A stretch of DNA of 64,000 nucleotides, from contig NZ_JAIOAP010000005.1 in the NCBI RefSeq assembly GCF_021190915.1, positions 248,001 to 312,000 on the forward strand. Direction: 5' to 3'. Numbering within the stretch: position 1 is the first letter of the stretch; each line of letters opens with the position of its first letter. The translations under genes were made by a program, and so were the position numbers. Shown here in pieces: positions 7,572 through 16,745 of this stretch. Below the pieces are notes generated by a model. It saw nothing but the letters and a program-made list of their open reading frames with translations, did no database searches and was not told the origin of the DNA. This DNA is from Cohnella silvisoli (GTDB lineage Bacteria > Bacillota > Bacilli > Paenibacillales > Paenibacillaceae).

Positions 7572-10500
7572 TCATGACGGAGGTGGCGGCGCGATCAATT
7601 TCACGCTGGCACTGGAGTCGGACAACTTGCTTGCCGTTGCATTCGTACCGTCCGCTATGGAAAGAACGTATATTTTATAGAGAATATCGTATGCCAACAT
7701 CGCTCCGTTTACATCCTTGCTTAAGCTTGTTAATGTCACGGACCCTATCGACTTTTCGACCTTTGTATAATACTTTGTCGTCGCATTATAGTAGCCGAGA
7801 GCCGCATTTTCAGATAATGAACCACCCGTATCAGGCACGAGAAGTACAGCGTAATGAGCTATGCCGTTCTCGCTAGCGGGGAGGGTGAAGCTGACGGCAA
7901 GTTCGTTATTGGTCCCGTTCTGCTGCGCCGTCACGCTCTGTACCTTAGGGGCTGGTACGACAGGCGTCGGGGCTAGCACGATCAGGTTGGAAGGAGCGGA
8001 CAGCGAGCTTGACATACCGCCGTTTGCTACCGAAAGCACGAATACTCGATAATTAACTCCATTCTTGATAGCCGCTCCATCTACATCCGTTGCCGTAGAA
8101 GACAGCGCATGGTTTCCCGCTCCGGTTATGGGCACAGCCGTGTAAAGACCGGGATTCGCTATAGCGATCGCCTTGTTCGGATCAAAAGCGCTCGCATTAA
8201 CATCCTTGACCACGAAGATACGGTATTGGCTAATATTGCTCTCATCGGCAGCTTTGGCGAATGTCACTCGCAAATCTTGGCCGTTGTTGGAATCACCCAC
8301 GTCACTCGCGATAAGATTCGTTGCCACAGACACGCTGCTATTGGACAACGTGATGGCGGGAGAAGCGAGAGACAACGCATTGACGCCTAAAGAGGTTCCT
8401 CCCCCGACGGACAGGACGAATACTCTATAGCTGACACCGTTCTTAATAAATTCTCCGTTCACATCCCGTGCATCTGAAGACAACGTTAGGGTATTACCCC
8501 CTGTTTTAGAAAATGTCGTATAGTAATTGTTATTGGTAATCGCATTCGCCGCCGCTAAGTTAAAAGCGCCAGCATTGCTATTCTTGACCGCGAAAATACG
8601 GTAATAGTCGATATTGCTCTCGTTAGCAGGCTTCGTGAAAGTCACGCGTAAATCTTGGCCGTTGTTGAATTCGCCCACGTCGCTTACGCTAAGATTCGTC
8701 GCTGCGGTTACGGTGCTGATAGACAGCGTGATCGCTGACGAAGCCAGAGACAATGCATTGGTGCCTGCAGAGTTTCCGCCCCCAACCGACAAGACAAATA
8801 CCCGATAGCTGACGCCATTCTGGATGTAAGCCCCATTCACGTCACGAGCGCCGGAAGGCAACTCTTGACTGATATTCCCCCCGGTTTTAACAAAGGTTGA
8901 GTAATAGCTGGTCGCATTGGCCGATGCCAAGTTAAAGCCGCTTGCATTAGTTTCCTTAACCACGAAAATACGGTAGTTGCTTATATTGCTTTCATCGGCG
9001 GCTTTCGTGAAGGCAACCCGGAGATCCGCGCCGTTATTATTATCGCCTACGTCGCTGATGTAGACATTCGTTACCGCAGATACGTTGCTAGCGGTCAACG
9101 TGATCGCTGACGAAGCCTGAGACAATGCATTGGTACCCGCTGAATTTCCGCCCCCAACCGACAAGACGAATATCCGATAGCTGACACCGTTCTGGATGTA
9201 AGCCCCATTTACGTCCCGGGCGCTGGAAGACAGCACTTGGCTAATATTCCCGCCAGTTTTATATGCTGTCGTATAATAATTGCCATCGGTTATCGCATTG
9301 GCCGATGCCAAGTTAAAGCCGCTTGCATTGACATCCCTGACCACGAAAATACGATAATGGTTAATGCTGCTCTCGTCGGCGGCCTTGGTGAACGCCACTC
9401 GTAAATCTTGGCCGTTGCCGTTATCGCTTACGTCACTGACGTAGAGATTCGTTACGGCGCTAACCCTCGTATTGGATAGGGTTATGCTGGAAGATGCCGC
9501 AGACAGTACGTTCGGGTAAGAACTATTGTTCGAGACCCCCATGACGAAGACCCGGTAGGCGACACCGTTCGTAATATAACTTCCTTTTACGTCTCTCGAA
9601 CTCGACGATAAGATCTGGCTAAAGCTATTTCCCGTCTTCGAGACGTCATAATATCTTCCCGAAGAAACCTTGTTAGCTTCCGTCACATTAAAGCTGCCAT
9701 AATCGGCCGCTCTCACGACGAAAATCCTGTAAAAGCTAATTCGCGACTCATCCGCCGCTTTGTAGAAGCTGACCTGCAAATCACGTCCATCGCCATTGTC
9801 ATTCACGTCAGCTACGTTCGTAATAATAGGAGACAGCGCCGAAGTCCCTAGCGTAACGGAAACGGAAGGCGCAGACAGGCCGTTCAATGAAACCCCGGTG
9901 TTATTGCTCAGCGAAAGAACGAAGGCGGTATAGGCTACGCCGTTCTTGATAAGTTCACCTGAAATATCTCTGGAAGAGGAGTTGTACGTAAAGCTTAACG
10001 TGCTGCTGTTTGACTTGGATACAGTAGTATAGTAGGAGCTTGACACTCCATTGGCTGTAGTAAGACCAAACTTGGCGGCATCCGTGCTCTTCACGATCAT
10101 GACCCGGTAACCGGTAATGTAGCTATCATTTGACGCTTTAGTAAAGCTGACAGATAGATCCCGTCCGTCGCCATAGTCGCTCACATCGGTAATCTTTACA
10201 TTCGTAGCCGCATCCACCGACGGACTGCCTGTCAAAGTTACCGATGCGGATGAATTAGAGATCGCGTAGATATCGTTGCCGACTGTCAATACAAATACTT
10301 TGTAGGCTTGTTTAGTATGGATCAAGTCTCCGTCTACATCTCTAGCCTGGGCAGATAGAGTCGTCTTCTGATTGGCGTAATAGCTGGGTACCAACGTATA
10401 ATTCGAGGGCCCAACAATCTGGGCCTTGGCTAGATTAAAGGACGAGGCATTCTCCGCTTTCACGACCAAGATACGATAACTGTCCACGTTGGATTGGTCT

Positions 10501-11024
10501 GATGGAGGAGTAAAGCCCACTTGCATATCCCGTCCGTCGCCGTACTGACTAATTAGCGCCGCATTTACCGAAGAGGCCGCACCTACTTCTTCGACGGTGG
10601 ACGTCGTGATAATTACGCTTCTGGATTTCGAGTTCCAAACGACTTCGTCTCCTAGCGATTCACTGACGAAACGGACAGGCACCATCGTTCTACCATGGAT
10701 GGCGCGAGCCGGTGCATCCAAAGTGACGGTTTGATTGTTGATGGTTGCCGTCTTGGAGCCGAGCTTAAGTACGATGGTGGTATCCTTCTTCTTTGCCGTT
10801 ACCGTTTGAGTCTTCTGATTCCATAGCACGATCGCATTCAAAGCTTCGAAAATCCCCCGCAATGGCACCATGGTACGACCATCAATCGCAACGGGTGCTT
10901 GATCGGTCTTAAGTACTTCTCCATCTATTATAATCTTTATTGCGGAAGCGGCCTGCGCTTCCGGTTGAACGATAACTGAAAATATCACTACGAATGCAAC
11001 TAGTGTGGATATCAGCTTTTTCAC
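7572..11024 (-). CDS. Secreted CuAO_N-domain protein with eight fibronectin-like repeats
   Basis: A very large secreted protein of about 1150 residues. I prefer the GTG at 11024, which has a G-rich site upstream and opens directly on a signal peptide (VKKLISTLVAF, ending near QAASA). A longer start at 11081 exists. After the signal comes a copper-amine-oxidase-like N-terminal domain (two DGRTMVPLR/HGRTMVPVRF motifs), common on Paenibacillaceae wall-associated proteins. The rest is eight tandem units of about 120-127 residues. Each begins with a D-G/N-rich D-L-V-F strand motif, then YRIFVV, an ARDVNG turn and YRVFVLSV. The units look like beta-sandwiches of fibronectin type. The middle units are nearly identical at DNA level, so copy number may vary. 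No catalytic domain, LPXTG motif or S-layer domain is seen. A surface or matrix adhesin is inferred. Confidence 0.85.
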   Translation of the reverse strand: MKKLISTLVAFVVIFSVIVQPEAQAASAIKIIIDGEVLKTDQAPVAIDGRTMVPLRGIFEALNAIVLWNQKTQTVTAKKKDTTIVLKLGSKTATINNQTVTLDAPARAIHGRTMVPVRFVSESLGDEVVWNSKSRSVIITTSTVEEVGAASSVNAALISQYGDGRDMQVGFTPPSDQSNVDSYRILVVKAENASSFNLAKAQIVGPSNYTLVPSYYANQKTTLSAQARDVDGDLIHTKQAYKVFVLTVGNDIYAISNSSASVTLTGSPSVDAATNVKITDVSDYGDGRDLSVSFTKASNDSYITGYRVMIVKSTDAAKFGLTTANGVSSSYYTTVSKSNSSTLSFTYNSSSRDISGELIKNGVAYTAFVLSLSNNTGVSLNGLSAPSVSVTLGTSALSPIITNVADVNDNGDGRDLQVSFYKAADESRISFYRIFVVRAADYGSFNVTEANKVSSGRYYDVSKTGNSFSQILSSSSRDVKGSYITNGVAYRVFVMGVSNNSSYPNVLSAASSSITLSNTRVSAVTNLYVSDVSDNGNGQDLRVAFTKAADESSINHYRIFVVRDVNASGFNLASANAITDGNYYTTAYKTGGNISQVLSSSARDVNGAYIQNGVSYRIFVLSVGGGNSAGTNALSQASSAITLTASNVSAVTNVYISDVGDNNNGADLRVAFTKAADESNISNYRIFVVKETNASGFNLASANATSYYSTFVKTGGNISQELPSGARDVNGAYIQNGVSYRVFVLSVGGGNSAGTNALSLASSAITLSISTVTAATNLSVSDVGEFNNGQDLRVTFTKPANESNIDYYRIFAVKNSNAGAFNLAAANAITNNNYYTTFSKTGGNTLTLSSDARDVNGEFIKNGVSYRVFVLSVGGGTSLGVNALSLASPAITLSNSSVSVATNLIASDVGDSNNGQDLRVTFAKAADESNISQYRIFVVKDVNASAFDPNKAIAIANPGLYTAVPITGAGNHALSSTATDVDGAAIKNGVNYRVFVLSVANGGMSSSLSAPSNLIVLAPTPVVPAPKVQSVTAQQNGTNNELAVSFTLPASENGIAHYAVLLVPDTGGSLSENAALGYYNATTKYYTKVEKSIGSVTLTSLSKDVNGAMLAYDILYKIYVLSIADGTNATASKLSDSSASVKLIAPPPPS

Positions 11025-11132
11025 AAGGCTTTTCCCCCCCCATTTTTTACCCATTTCAATCTTCCACAGCTCACGGGTCATGGTTATTAGACGCAGGAAT
11101 GGGGGTATATGTTGCTTCTAAGATCACTTCCA

Positions 11133-12251
11133 TTATTTGTTCGTAACCGTGGATCTGCAAATGTTATCGATCATAACATGGAGCGCAGTAGATAAGTTTA
11201 TTTCATAGGGAGTTTTCAGTTTCTCTTCCCGTTCGTTCTGCAGAATTCTTACGACGGGTCTCGACGGAATGGACTGATTTTGTCGGCAAATCACTCCTCT
11301 TTCTCCCGTACTCAATTTAACGCTTAGGCCTACCGGAAAAATAGCTACTTTATTCCGGAATAGGGTTACTTTTTTGATATCGTAAAGACTGCCGGCATTC
11401 GCATAAAGGATTTCCAAGGCGTGGTGCGGCGCGATCGAGTTGCGATATGCTCGCGGATGGGTCATCGCATCGTAGGAATCGAGAAGGCCGATCCAGCGAG
11501 CGTAATCATGAATTTGCGTATCTCTAAGTTTAAACGGATATCCGCTGCCATCGATCCGTTCGTGATGCTGCAACGCGCAAGTTGCCGCCAGCAGAGGAAT
11601 ACCCGTATTTTCCTTAAGCATGTTGAAGCCGATTTCCGTATGTTTTTTTACCTCCGCATATTCACCCGTTGTAAGATTAGAGCTGCTTAGCAACAATTTA
11701 GGCGGGATTTGAATGTTGCCTATATCGTGAAGAAGAGCACCAAGGCCCAACTCGAACAATTCATTCTTGGAATAGCCCTGCAACATTGCTAATTTTGTAG
11801 AATAAACACACACGTTTATGGCATTCTGGCAGAAATGCTGTTCCAATCTTGTTGCAGGAGCCACGTTCTGTGTCATTAGCGAAACGAGATTCCGCTTATT
11901 ATAGCTTAAATCTTCTATGACTCTGGACATTCCCTCGAACAGCATGCGGGTAATAGGCGACATCTGATTCGTACTGCGGATGGATGAGGTTATGCTGAAT
12001 TTCGCATAAACGCTCAACAACGTCCTGCGGAGCAGTGCACGCGTCTCTTCCCGGATCGAATCCTCCAATGGGATGTCTTCGGTCTGCTCATCCTCTATAT
12101 ATAAGTAATCGATTCCCATACGAATCAATTTGGTAATCATAAGTTGCGACAGCTTAACATGATATCCGAGCATCACATGACCGCTTTCGGAAATAACCGC
12201 TTTACCGAGACGCATCCCTGGAAGGCATTGGGCTATAGGAACTATAATCAC
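11133..12251 (-). CDS. HD-GYP domain cyclic-di-GMP phosphodiesterase-like protein
   Basis: The protein has 372 residues, starting at GTG with GGAAGGA upstream. HD-GYP proteins degrade cyclic di-GMP. The domain lies at about residues 130-300, with LLHDIGNIQIP (HD at 175-176), HTEIGFNML, and the full signature HHERIDGSGYPF (HHE 229-231, GYP 236-238). The N-terminal 60 residues (LPGMRLGKAVI, KLIRMGIDYLYIED) match the segment often found before HD-GYP domains in Bacillota. The C-terminal 60 residues form a small beta-rich extension (VKLSTGERGVICRQN). There is no transmembrane or receiver domain, so it is cytoplasmic with an unknown input. It could act with the EAL protein at 30460. Confidence 0.93.
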   Translation of the reverse strand: MIIVPIAQCLPGMRLGKAVISESGHVMLGYHVKLSQLMITKLIRMGIDYLYIEDEQTEDIPLEDSIREETRALLRRTLLSVYAKFSITSSIRSTNQMSPITRMLFEGMSRVIEDLSYNKRNLVSLMTQNVAPATRLEQHFCQNAINVCVYSTKLAMLQGYSKNELFELGLGALLHDIGNIQIPPKLLLSSSNLTTGEYAEVKKHTEIGFNMLKENTGIPLLAATCALQHHERIDGSGYPFKLRDTQIHDYARWIGLLDSYDAMTHPRAYRNSIAPHHALEILYANAGSLYDIKKVTLFRNKVAIFPVGLSVKLSTGERGVICRQNQSIPSRPVVRILQNEREEKLKTPYEINLSTALHVMIDNICRSTVTNK

Positions 12252-12403
12252 AACTTATTTCCTTCCCTCAATGATAGATTTGTCCTATGAATGTTGACGA
12301 CAATTTCAGTATAAGGACAAGAACTTAAATAATCTGTTGGATACTGTCATACAAAAAAATAAATTTCATTCGGCTATCATCAGGATGGCACAACGACAAA
12401 AAA

Positions 12404-12441
12404 GGCTGCGATAGGTCCCCTACTCGCAACCTGTCGCAGCC
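12404..12441. repeat. Dispersed hairpin repeat (GGCTGCGA...TCGCAGCC family)
   Basis: Arms GGCTGCGATAGGT and ACCTGTCGCAGCC form a stem of about 13 base pairs. Related copies lie at 31916, 38181, 53125 and 63966, all intergenic. It may act as a terminator or be a REP/MITE-like unit. The rest of 12252-12718 holds nothing I can identify. Confidence 0.7.
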
Positions 12442-12718
12442 CACGCGCCCATGCCGGACATGACTTCTCGGTTATTTCTCTTTGCCAGATATCTGTAACC
12501 GGCTCTGCCTCCAGTTAGCTAAAATGAATTAATCGGAATGATATCAACCCTAAGGTCAGTTTCCAACGCAAATCGAATCCAGTCGAATAATCGCAAGGCA
12601 TGGAGTTACCCACTCTACACTAGTTCAACTTCTTTGATTGAGATAGAGACCGAATCCGACAGAAAATGATAACGGCGAAGACGATCAACCATTACCCGGG
12701 CAATAGCGTACCGGATGC

Positions 12719-12757
12719 ACAGGAGAAAGTAAAAACCCACCCCAAGGTTCACTCTGG
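12719..12757 (+). repeat. Fragment of the type I toxin-antitoxin repeat
   Basis: It matches the last codons and stop of the small toxin (AGGAGAAAGTAA) and the first terminator arm (AAACCCACCCCAAGG). It then breaks off at the end of the serine hydrolase gene. No second arm, toxin start or antisense promoter remains. Confidence 0.65.
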
Positions 12758-12760
12758 AAT

Positions 12761-14011
12761 TTATACTTGCTTCCTGAAACCCAAAAATTCAAATTCACCG
12801 TCCTCACGTTCTCGCAATGTATAAGAATGATCCAGCCATGTACTATGGAACTGATGATTTCCAATGGGGTAAATAGGTTTATGAACTCTACCTAAATGTA
12901 CGAATTTCCATTGATTATCTATTCTTTTCAATTGCGCACGGTCTTTGATGTACACGCCTTCGTATTTCATGGCAAGCTCTTCGTCAAGAACGACTTCCGC
13001 GGGTTTAATGGGTAAATGCGCCTTTCCCGTAAATATTAAGTCACTTATCGCATTACCTATCCGAGAATAATTAGCAAAATCATAATTGCAAAGTACAATA
13101 ATACAAAGATCATCATCGAAAAAGTGTTGCATATACGCACCTATTCCAAGATATGCACCGTCATGATAAAACCTTGATTTCCCGTATTTGATATCATGGA
13201 ATAAGCCATAACAGTGATCATTCGCATTTTCTTTAAAGAAACGCAGGTACGTATTTTCTCCAAGCTCTTTTCGATTTTTTAGATTAAGGAACCATTTATA
13301 TAAATCGGCACAAGTAGAAACTACGCCACCAGCACCAATGCTATAAGCAGGATTGTGGTACTCGCTTCGAACAACGCTTTCGTTGTTCATGCTATATCCG
13401 TAGGCTTTGTTTTGTAAAATTTCCATCCCGTCGTCATAAACAGTATCGTTCATACCAAGAGGCGCAAAAATATTTTCCTCCAAATAATCCTTAAACGATC
13501 CGCCGGTCACTGTTTCGACAAGAAACGCAAGCATATGATATCCGGCATTACAATATTCAAACCTCGAACCGGGTTCAAAATGCAAGGGGTGGTCTCGGAA
13601 ATAACCCAAGAAATCTCTCCGGTTATAGTTCGATTTGTCTTTGTCCCCGAAAAACGAATTATCAAGTCCATGGAATGTAGTCAGGCCGGATGTGTGAGAC
13701 ATTAAGTGGTGTGCTGTAATACGATGATCTACCTTCAGCTCATCAGGAAGATAATGATTCACAGGCCTATCTATATCTATTAAGGCTTTGTCGTACAGTT
13801 GCATGACTGCAAATGCCGTAAACTGTTTAGAAACAGAGGCTAAGCTAAAACGAGTTTGGGATCGATTTGGAACTTCAAATTCTATGCAAGCCATGCCATA
13901 CGACTGGTCGAATATAGTCTCACCCTTGTTGACAACGCGGATTGTGCCGGAAAAAGGCCAGAGATTCATATATTCTTTCATGTATTCTTGGATGGAGTCA
14001 GATACGTCCAT
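12761..14011 (-). CDS. Serine hydrolase, class C beta-lactamase-like fold
   Basis: The protein has 416 residues. The penicillin-binding/beta-lactamase fold is shown by an SxxK motif (SVSK at 59-62, nucleophile Ser59), a Tyr-x-Asn motif (YCN at about 153-155), and a later YHDGAYLG in the place of the KTG/HxG motif. There is no signal peptide, so it is probably cytoplasmic or exported otherwise. A C-terminal beta domain of about 90 residues follows (YEGVYIKDRAQLKRI). This family includes esterases, D-aminopeptidases and carboxypeptidase-like enzymes as well as beta-lactamases, so the substrate is unknown. Its start overlaps the DUF2809 gene by 14 bases. It is the last gene of an operon with a DHA2 exporter and a TetR regulator. 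Confidence 0.85.
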   Translation of the reverse strand: MDVSDSIQEYMKEYMNLWPFSGTIRVVNKGETIFDQSYGMACIEFEVPNRSQTRFSLASVSKQFTAFAVMQLYDKALIDIDRPVNHYLPDELKVDHRITAHHLMSHTSGLTTFHGLDNSFFGDKDKSNYNRRDFLGYFRDHPLHFEPGSRFEYCNAGYHMLAFLVETVTGGSFKDYLEENIFAPLGMNDTVYDDGMEILQNKAYGYSMNNESVVRSEYHNPAYSIGAGGVVSTCADLYKWFLNLKNRKELGENTYLRFFKENANDHCYGLFHDIKYGKSRFYHDGAYLGIGAYMQHFFDDDLCIIVLCNYDFANYSRIGNAISDLIFTGKAHLPIKPAEVVLDEELAMKYEGVYIKDRAQLKRIDNQWKFVHLGRVHKPIYPIGNHQFHSTWLDHSYTLREREDGEFEFLGFRKQV

Positions 14012-14402
14012 TGTTTTCGCCTCCAGATGGTTTATAGAAATACCTATCTATCCAGAAAGCGAGCAGAATCCCAACGCTGTACCTGACTAAGTCCACTGCT
14101 AAGAAGCCTTTTCCCAGAACCAATGAGCCTACGTAAGTTCGCCTAATCCCGTTTATCCAATCCGCTTGGTAGAGTTGGCTGAACTCAATACAATAGCAAA
14201 ATAAGATGCTGATCCCAAAAGCCCAAATTAATCTCTTGTTGACCAACAACGCGCGAACGCCGCAATAAATCATGCAAGCCCATAACCCATCACCAAAGTG
14301 CTTCGATATAAATAAAGGCAAAGAATCTGAAAATACTCTAGAACTGAACCCAAGAATAATGACAATGATAGCAGCAACCACATAATAAATTCTGGCTCTC
14401 AC
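13998..14402 (-). CDS. DUF2809-family membrane protein
   Basis: This 134-residue integral membrane protein has about four hydrophobic segments. It carries the recognisable family pattern: an early GFSSRVF, then GDGLWACMIYCGVRAL, the strongly conserved CIEFSQLYQADWI, and GSLVLGKGFLAVDLVRYSVG. The function of the family is unknown. It starts 2 bases after the TetR gene and overlaps the serine hydrolase gene by 14 bases, so all three are translated from one message, probably with coupling. That links it to a drug-efflux or envelope-stress unit, but only by position. Confidence 0.8.
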   Translation of the reverse strand: MRARIYYVVAAIIVIILGFSSRVFSDSLPLFISKHFGDGLWACMIYCGVRALLVNKRLIWAFGISILFCYCIEFSQLYQADWINGIRRTYVGSLVLGKGFLAVDLVRYSVGILLAFWIDRYFYKPSGGENNGRI

Positions 14403-14403
14403 T

Positions 14404-15009
14404 CTACTCCGGCACCTTCTGCACGATTCTCATCAAGAGGTCGATCTCCGGTATCCGGTATCCTTCCACTTCCATATCATTTGCGTTTATGACCATAATA
14501 CCGGAAAGAACCGAGATATAGGAGACAATCAACTTCTCGGGATCTCCCGCGACAATTTCGCCTTTTGCCTGACCCTCCACGATTATATTCTTCAGAAGAT
14601 CGACATAAACATTCATATTATTTTTCGAGAAAATCTCTTTGACCTTCTCCGGAACGTCATTCGACGTACGCGCGTGATGAACCAGCAAGAAATATTCCAT
14701 ATTTTCCTTGTCCAGAATCGCTTCGGTGAAAGCTCTTATTTTATCGAGCGGAGAGCCTGCCAGATGATTAACATTTGTCGTTTCCCGAAGCGATTCCGCC
14801 ATGGCTTCCTCGATGAGCGTAGTAAATAACTCTTCTTTCGACTTGAAATAATGGTAGAGAAGGCCATGGCTGATGCCGGCTTCGGCAGCGATCATGCTCA
14901 TCTTGGTACCGACGATACCCCGCCGGGCGAACACCTTAACGGCGGCAGCCACAATTTGCTCTTTGCGCTCATCCCGAATCTGAGTTAATTGTTCCTCGTT
15001 TAATGGCAC
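14404..15009 (-). CDS. TetR/AcrR-family regulator of the adjacent DHA2 exporter
   Basis: The protein has 201 residues. The N-terminal DNA-binding domain (about 14-60) shows IVAAAVKVFARRGIVGTKMSMIAAEAGIS and LLYHYFKSKEELF, the standard TetR helix-turn-helix and hinge. The C-terminal helical ligand domain is of the QacR/AcrR type. It lies 49 bases after the DHA2 exporter on the same strand, which suggests feedback control. The dyad TTGACTGATTAAGTCAA upstream of the exporter is the likely operator. The start codon is GTG with a modest ribosome site. Confidence 0.9.
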   Translation of the reverse strand: MPLNEEQLTQIRDERKEQIVAAAVKVFARRGIVGTKMSMIAAEAGISHGLLYHYFKSKEELFTTLIEEAMAESLRETTNVNHLAGSPLDKIRAFTEAILDKENMEYFLLVHHARTSNDVPEKVKEIFSKNNMNVYVDLLKNIIVEGQAKGEIVAGDPEKLIVSYISVLSGIMVINANDMEVEGYRIPEIDLLMRIVQKVPE

Positions 15010-15058
15010 AATTGATCATCCGTCCCTGTCAGCATTATTTCTACTAACAATAATCCAA

Positions 15059-16585
15059 TCACTTTGACAGATCAAGTGCCGTACCCGAAGCGACGCTCGA
15101 AGTTTCTTTATTCTCGGACAGTACTTCTTTTTTCATAAACCAGCAAATAATGAAAGCAACGATGGCAAATCCGATCGCAATGGTGAAAATATTCTGGAAG
15201 CTCTCTGCGAACACCGTCTTCACGTTCACCATCAAGTCCGGTGCCAGCCCTTTCGGAATACCTCCGGTCTCGATGTTGTCAACCGCACCGGGAGGAAACT
15301 GATCCGCAAATCCGGTAACGCCGGTTCTGATCTGCTTGGCTAACAAGCTTCCAAAGATGCTGAAACCTAACGTCATCCCCAGCGATTGGAATAGCTGCAC
15401 GGTCGACAGCGCAACCCCGCTGTGTTCCTTCTCGACGGACTCCTGCACGATAAGATTGTCACCGCCGAATAGCGCGCCGAGACCAAGCCCCAGCAGGAAG
15501 CAGCAGACGATAACGTACATGACGGACGTATCGATGTTGATTTGCGACAACAGGATGAATCCGATAATCGGAAAAACAAACGAGAAGATGAACAGATTAC
15601 GGTAAGCGACTTTAGTAATTAGAATACCGTTGACGATGCTTGCCGGGACGCCGCCTGCCATAAAGGAAAGCAGCATATATCCGGATGCGGTAGGCGTCAG
15701 CCCCATCACGTTCTGGGCGAAGAACGGGAACGCTGCCGTTCCTCCCATTACCCCTAACATGATCACGAAGACGAGCGCGGACATGACGACAATCGTGCGG
15801 TTCTTGAACAGATGCAGCGGAATAATCGGCTCCTTGGCTTTGGACTCTATCCAGATGAAAAGCGCGATTAGCGCGAATGATAAGGCCAGCAGTCCGATAA
15901 TGGTAGGCGAAGACCAGGAATAACCGCTAACGTCGATTAATACGGGCGCCAGCAGCAGCGAAAGCATGGAGAGCGCGAATGTCGTTGCGCCTGCCCAGTC
16001 GATCGAGCGCTTTTCTTTGGCGACGGATTCGCGTATTCCAAAGGCGACCAAGCCGGCGGCAACTAAACCAATGGGGATATTAATCAGGAAAATCCAATGC
16101 CAAGTCATGTGGTCGACCAGATAACCGCCTACAGTGGGACCAAGAAGCTGGGGCAAGATCATCATTGGCCCGATTACGCTCTGAATCTTTGCACGTTGCT
16201 CCAAAGGATAAGTGTCCCCGATAATAATCAGCGCAAGCGGCATCAACCCTCCGGCTCCAATTCCTTGAATACCTCTACCGACTAACAGCATGGTCATCGA
16301 ATCAGCCAGACCGCTGACAATGGAGCCGGCCATGAATAAGGCCATACAGCCCAAGTAGATCGGTCTGCGACCGTACAAGTCGGCAAGCTTGCCGATAATC
16401 GGCATGAATATCGTAATCGAAAGCAAGTATACGCCCATCACCCATCCGTATAGCGACAATCCGTGCAGATCGCGAATAATCGTCGGCATGGCGGTGGATA
16501 CGACCGTCTGGTCGAGCTCCGAGAATACGAGTCCGAGCAGCAATCCGACAAGCACTAACGTCTTGTTATTTCCTTGTTTCATCAT
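15059..16585 (-). CDS. DHA2-family (EmrB/QacA-type) MFS drug exporter
   Basis: A 508-residue membrane protein with the 14-helix DHA2 layout, expected to expel drugs or toxic compounds by proton antiport. Motif D1-like ELDQTVVSTAMPTI lies in helix 1, motif A GKLADLYGRRP in the helix 2-3 loop, and motif C-type GPTVGGYLVD in helix 5, with WHWIFLINIPIG after it. The start has GAGGTG at good spacing. It heads an operon followed by TetR, DUF2809 and serine hydrolase genes. It is closely similar to the exporter at 36557 (long shared stretches such as SELDxTVVSTAMPTIIRDL), so the two are duplicates or recent homologues, each with its own TetR gene. Confidence 0.93.
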   Translation of the reverse strand: MMKQGNNKTLVLVGLLLGLVFSELDQTVVSTAMPTIIRDLHGLSLYGWVMGVYLLSITIFMPIIGKLADLYGRRPIYLGCMALFMAGSIVSGLADSMTMLLVGRGIQGIGAGGLMPLALIIIGDTYPLEQRAKIQSVIGPMMILPQLLGPTVGGYLVDHMTWHWIFLINIPIGLVAAGLVAFGIRESVAKEKRSIDWAGATTFALSMLSLLLAPVLIDVSGYSWSSPTIIGLLALSFALIALFIWIESKAKEPIIPLHLFKNRTIVVMSALVFVIMLGVMGGTAAFPFFAQNVMGLTPTASGYMLLSFMAGGVPASIVNGILITKVAYRNLFIFSFVFPIIGFILLSQINIDTSVMYVIVCCFLLGLGLGALFGGDNLIVQESVEKEHSGVALSTVQLFQSLGMTLGFSIFGSLLAKQIRTGVTGFADQFPPGAVDNIETGGIPKGLAPDLMVNVKTVFAESFQNIFTIAIGFAIVAFIICWFMKKEVLSENKETSSVASGTALDLSK

Positions 16586-16609
16586 TGGTGCACCTCAATC
16601 GATTGTTGA

Positions 16610-16659
16610 TTGACTTAATCAGTCAATAATAAAATATAGCAATTATTTTCCGTTGTCAA
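16610..16659 (-). promoter_or_regulatory. Promoter and TetR-type operator of the DHA2 exporter operon
   Basis: On the minus strand TTGACA (16654-16659) is followed after 17 bases by TATTTT. Just downstream lies the dyad TTGACTGATTAAGTCAA (16610-16626, arms TTGACT/AGTCAA), placed to block transcription. This is a good candidate site for the operon's TetR protein. Confidence 0.65.
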
Positions 16660-16681
16660 CAAAAAAATAACGAGTTGAAAC

Positions 16682-16727
16682 AGGGGCAGTCCCCTCAGGT
16701 CATTCACGACTTGAGGGGACTGCCCCT
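16682..16727. terminator. Perfect 16-bp hairpin after the AraC/VOC operon
   Basis: The arms AGGGGCAGTCCCCTCA and TGAGGGGACTGCCCCT pair perfectly around a 14-base loop. It follows the stop of the VOC gene, but its T-run lies about 15 bases further on. It may be a terminator or a small mobile palindrome. Confidence 0.6.
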
Positions 16728-16745
16728 AGTGATTAAATAGTGCTC

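Noticed and set aside
7572-8808. Several plus-strand frames opposite the repeat protein
   Set aside because: They repeat because the real gene on the other strand repeats. None has a ribosome site.
7572-11024. CRISPR array, considered because of regular repeats
   Set aside because: The repeats are about 375 bp, in frame and coding. No short direct repeats with unique spacers occur anywhere in the window.
12761-14011. Naming the serine hydrolase a beta-lactamase resistance gene
   Set aside because: There is no signal peptide, the third motif is HDG rather than KTG, and the family is functionally broad.
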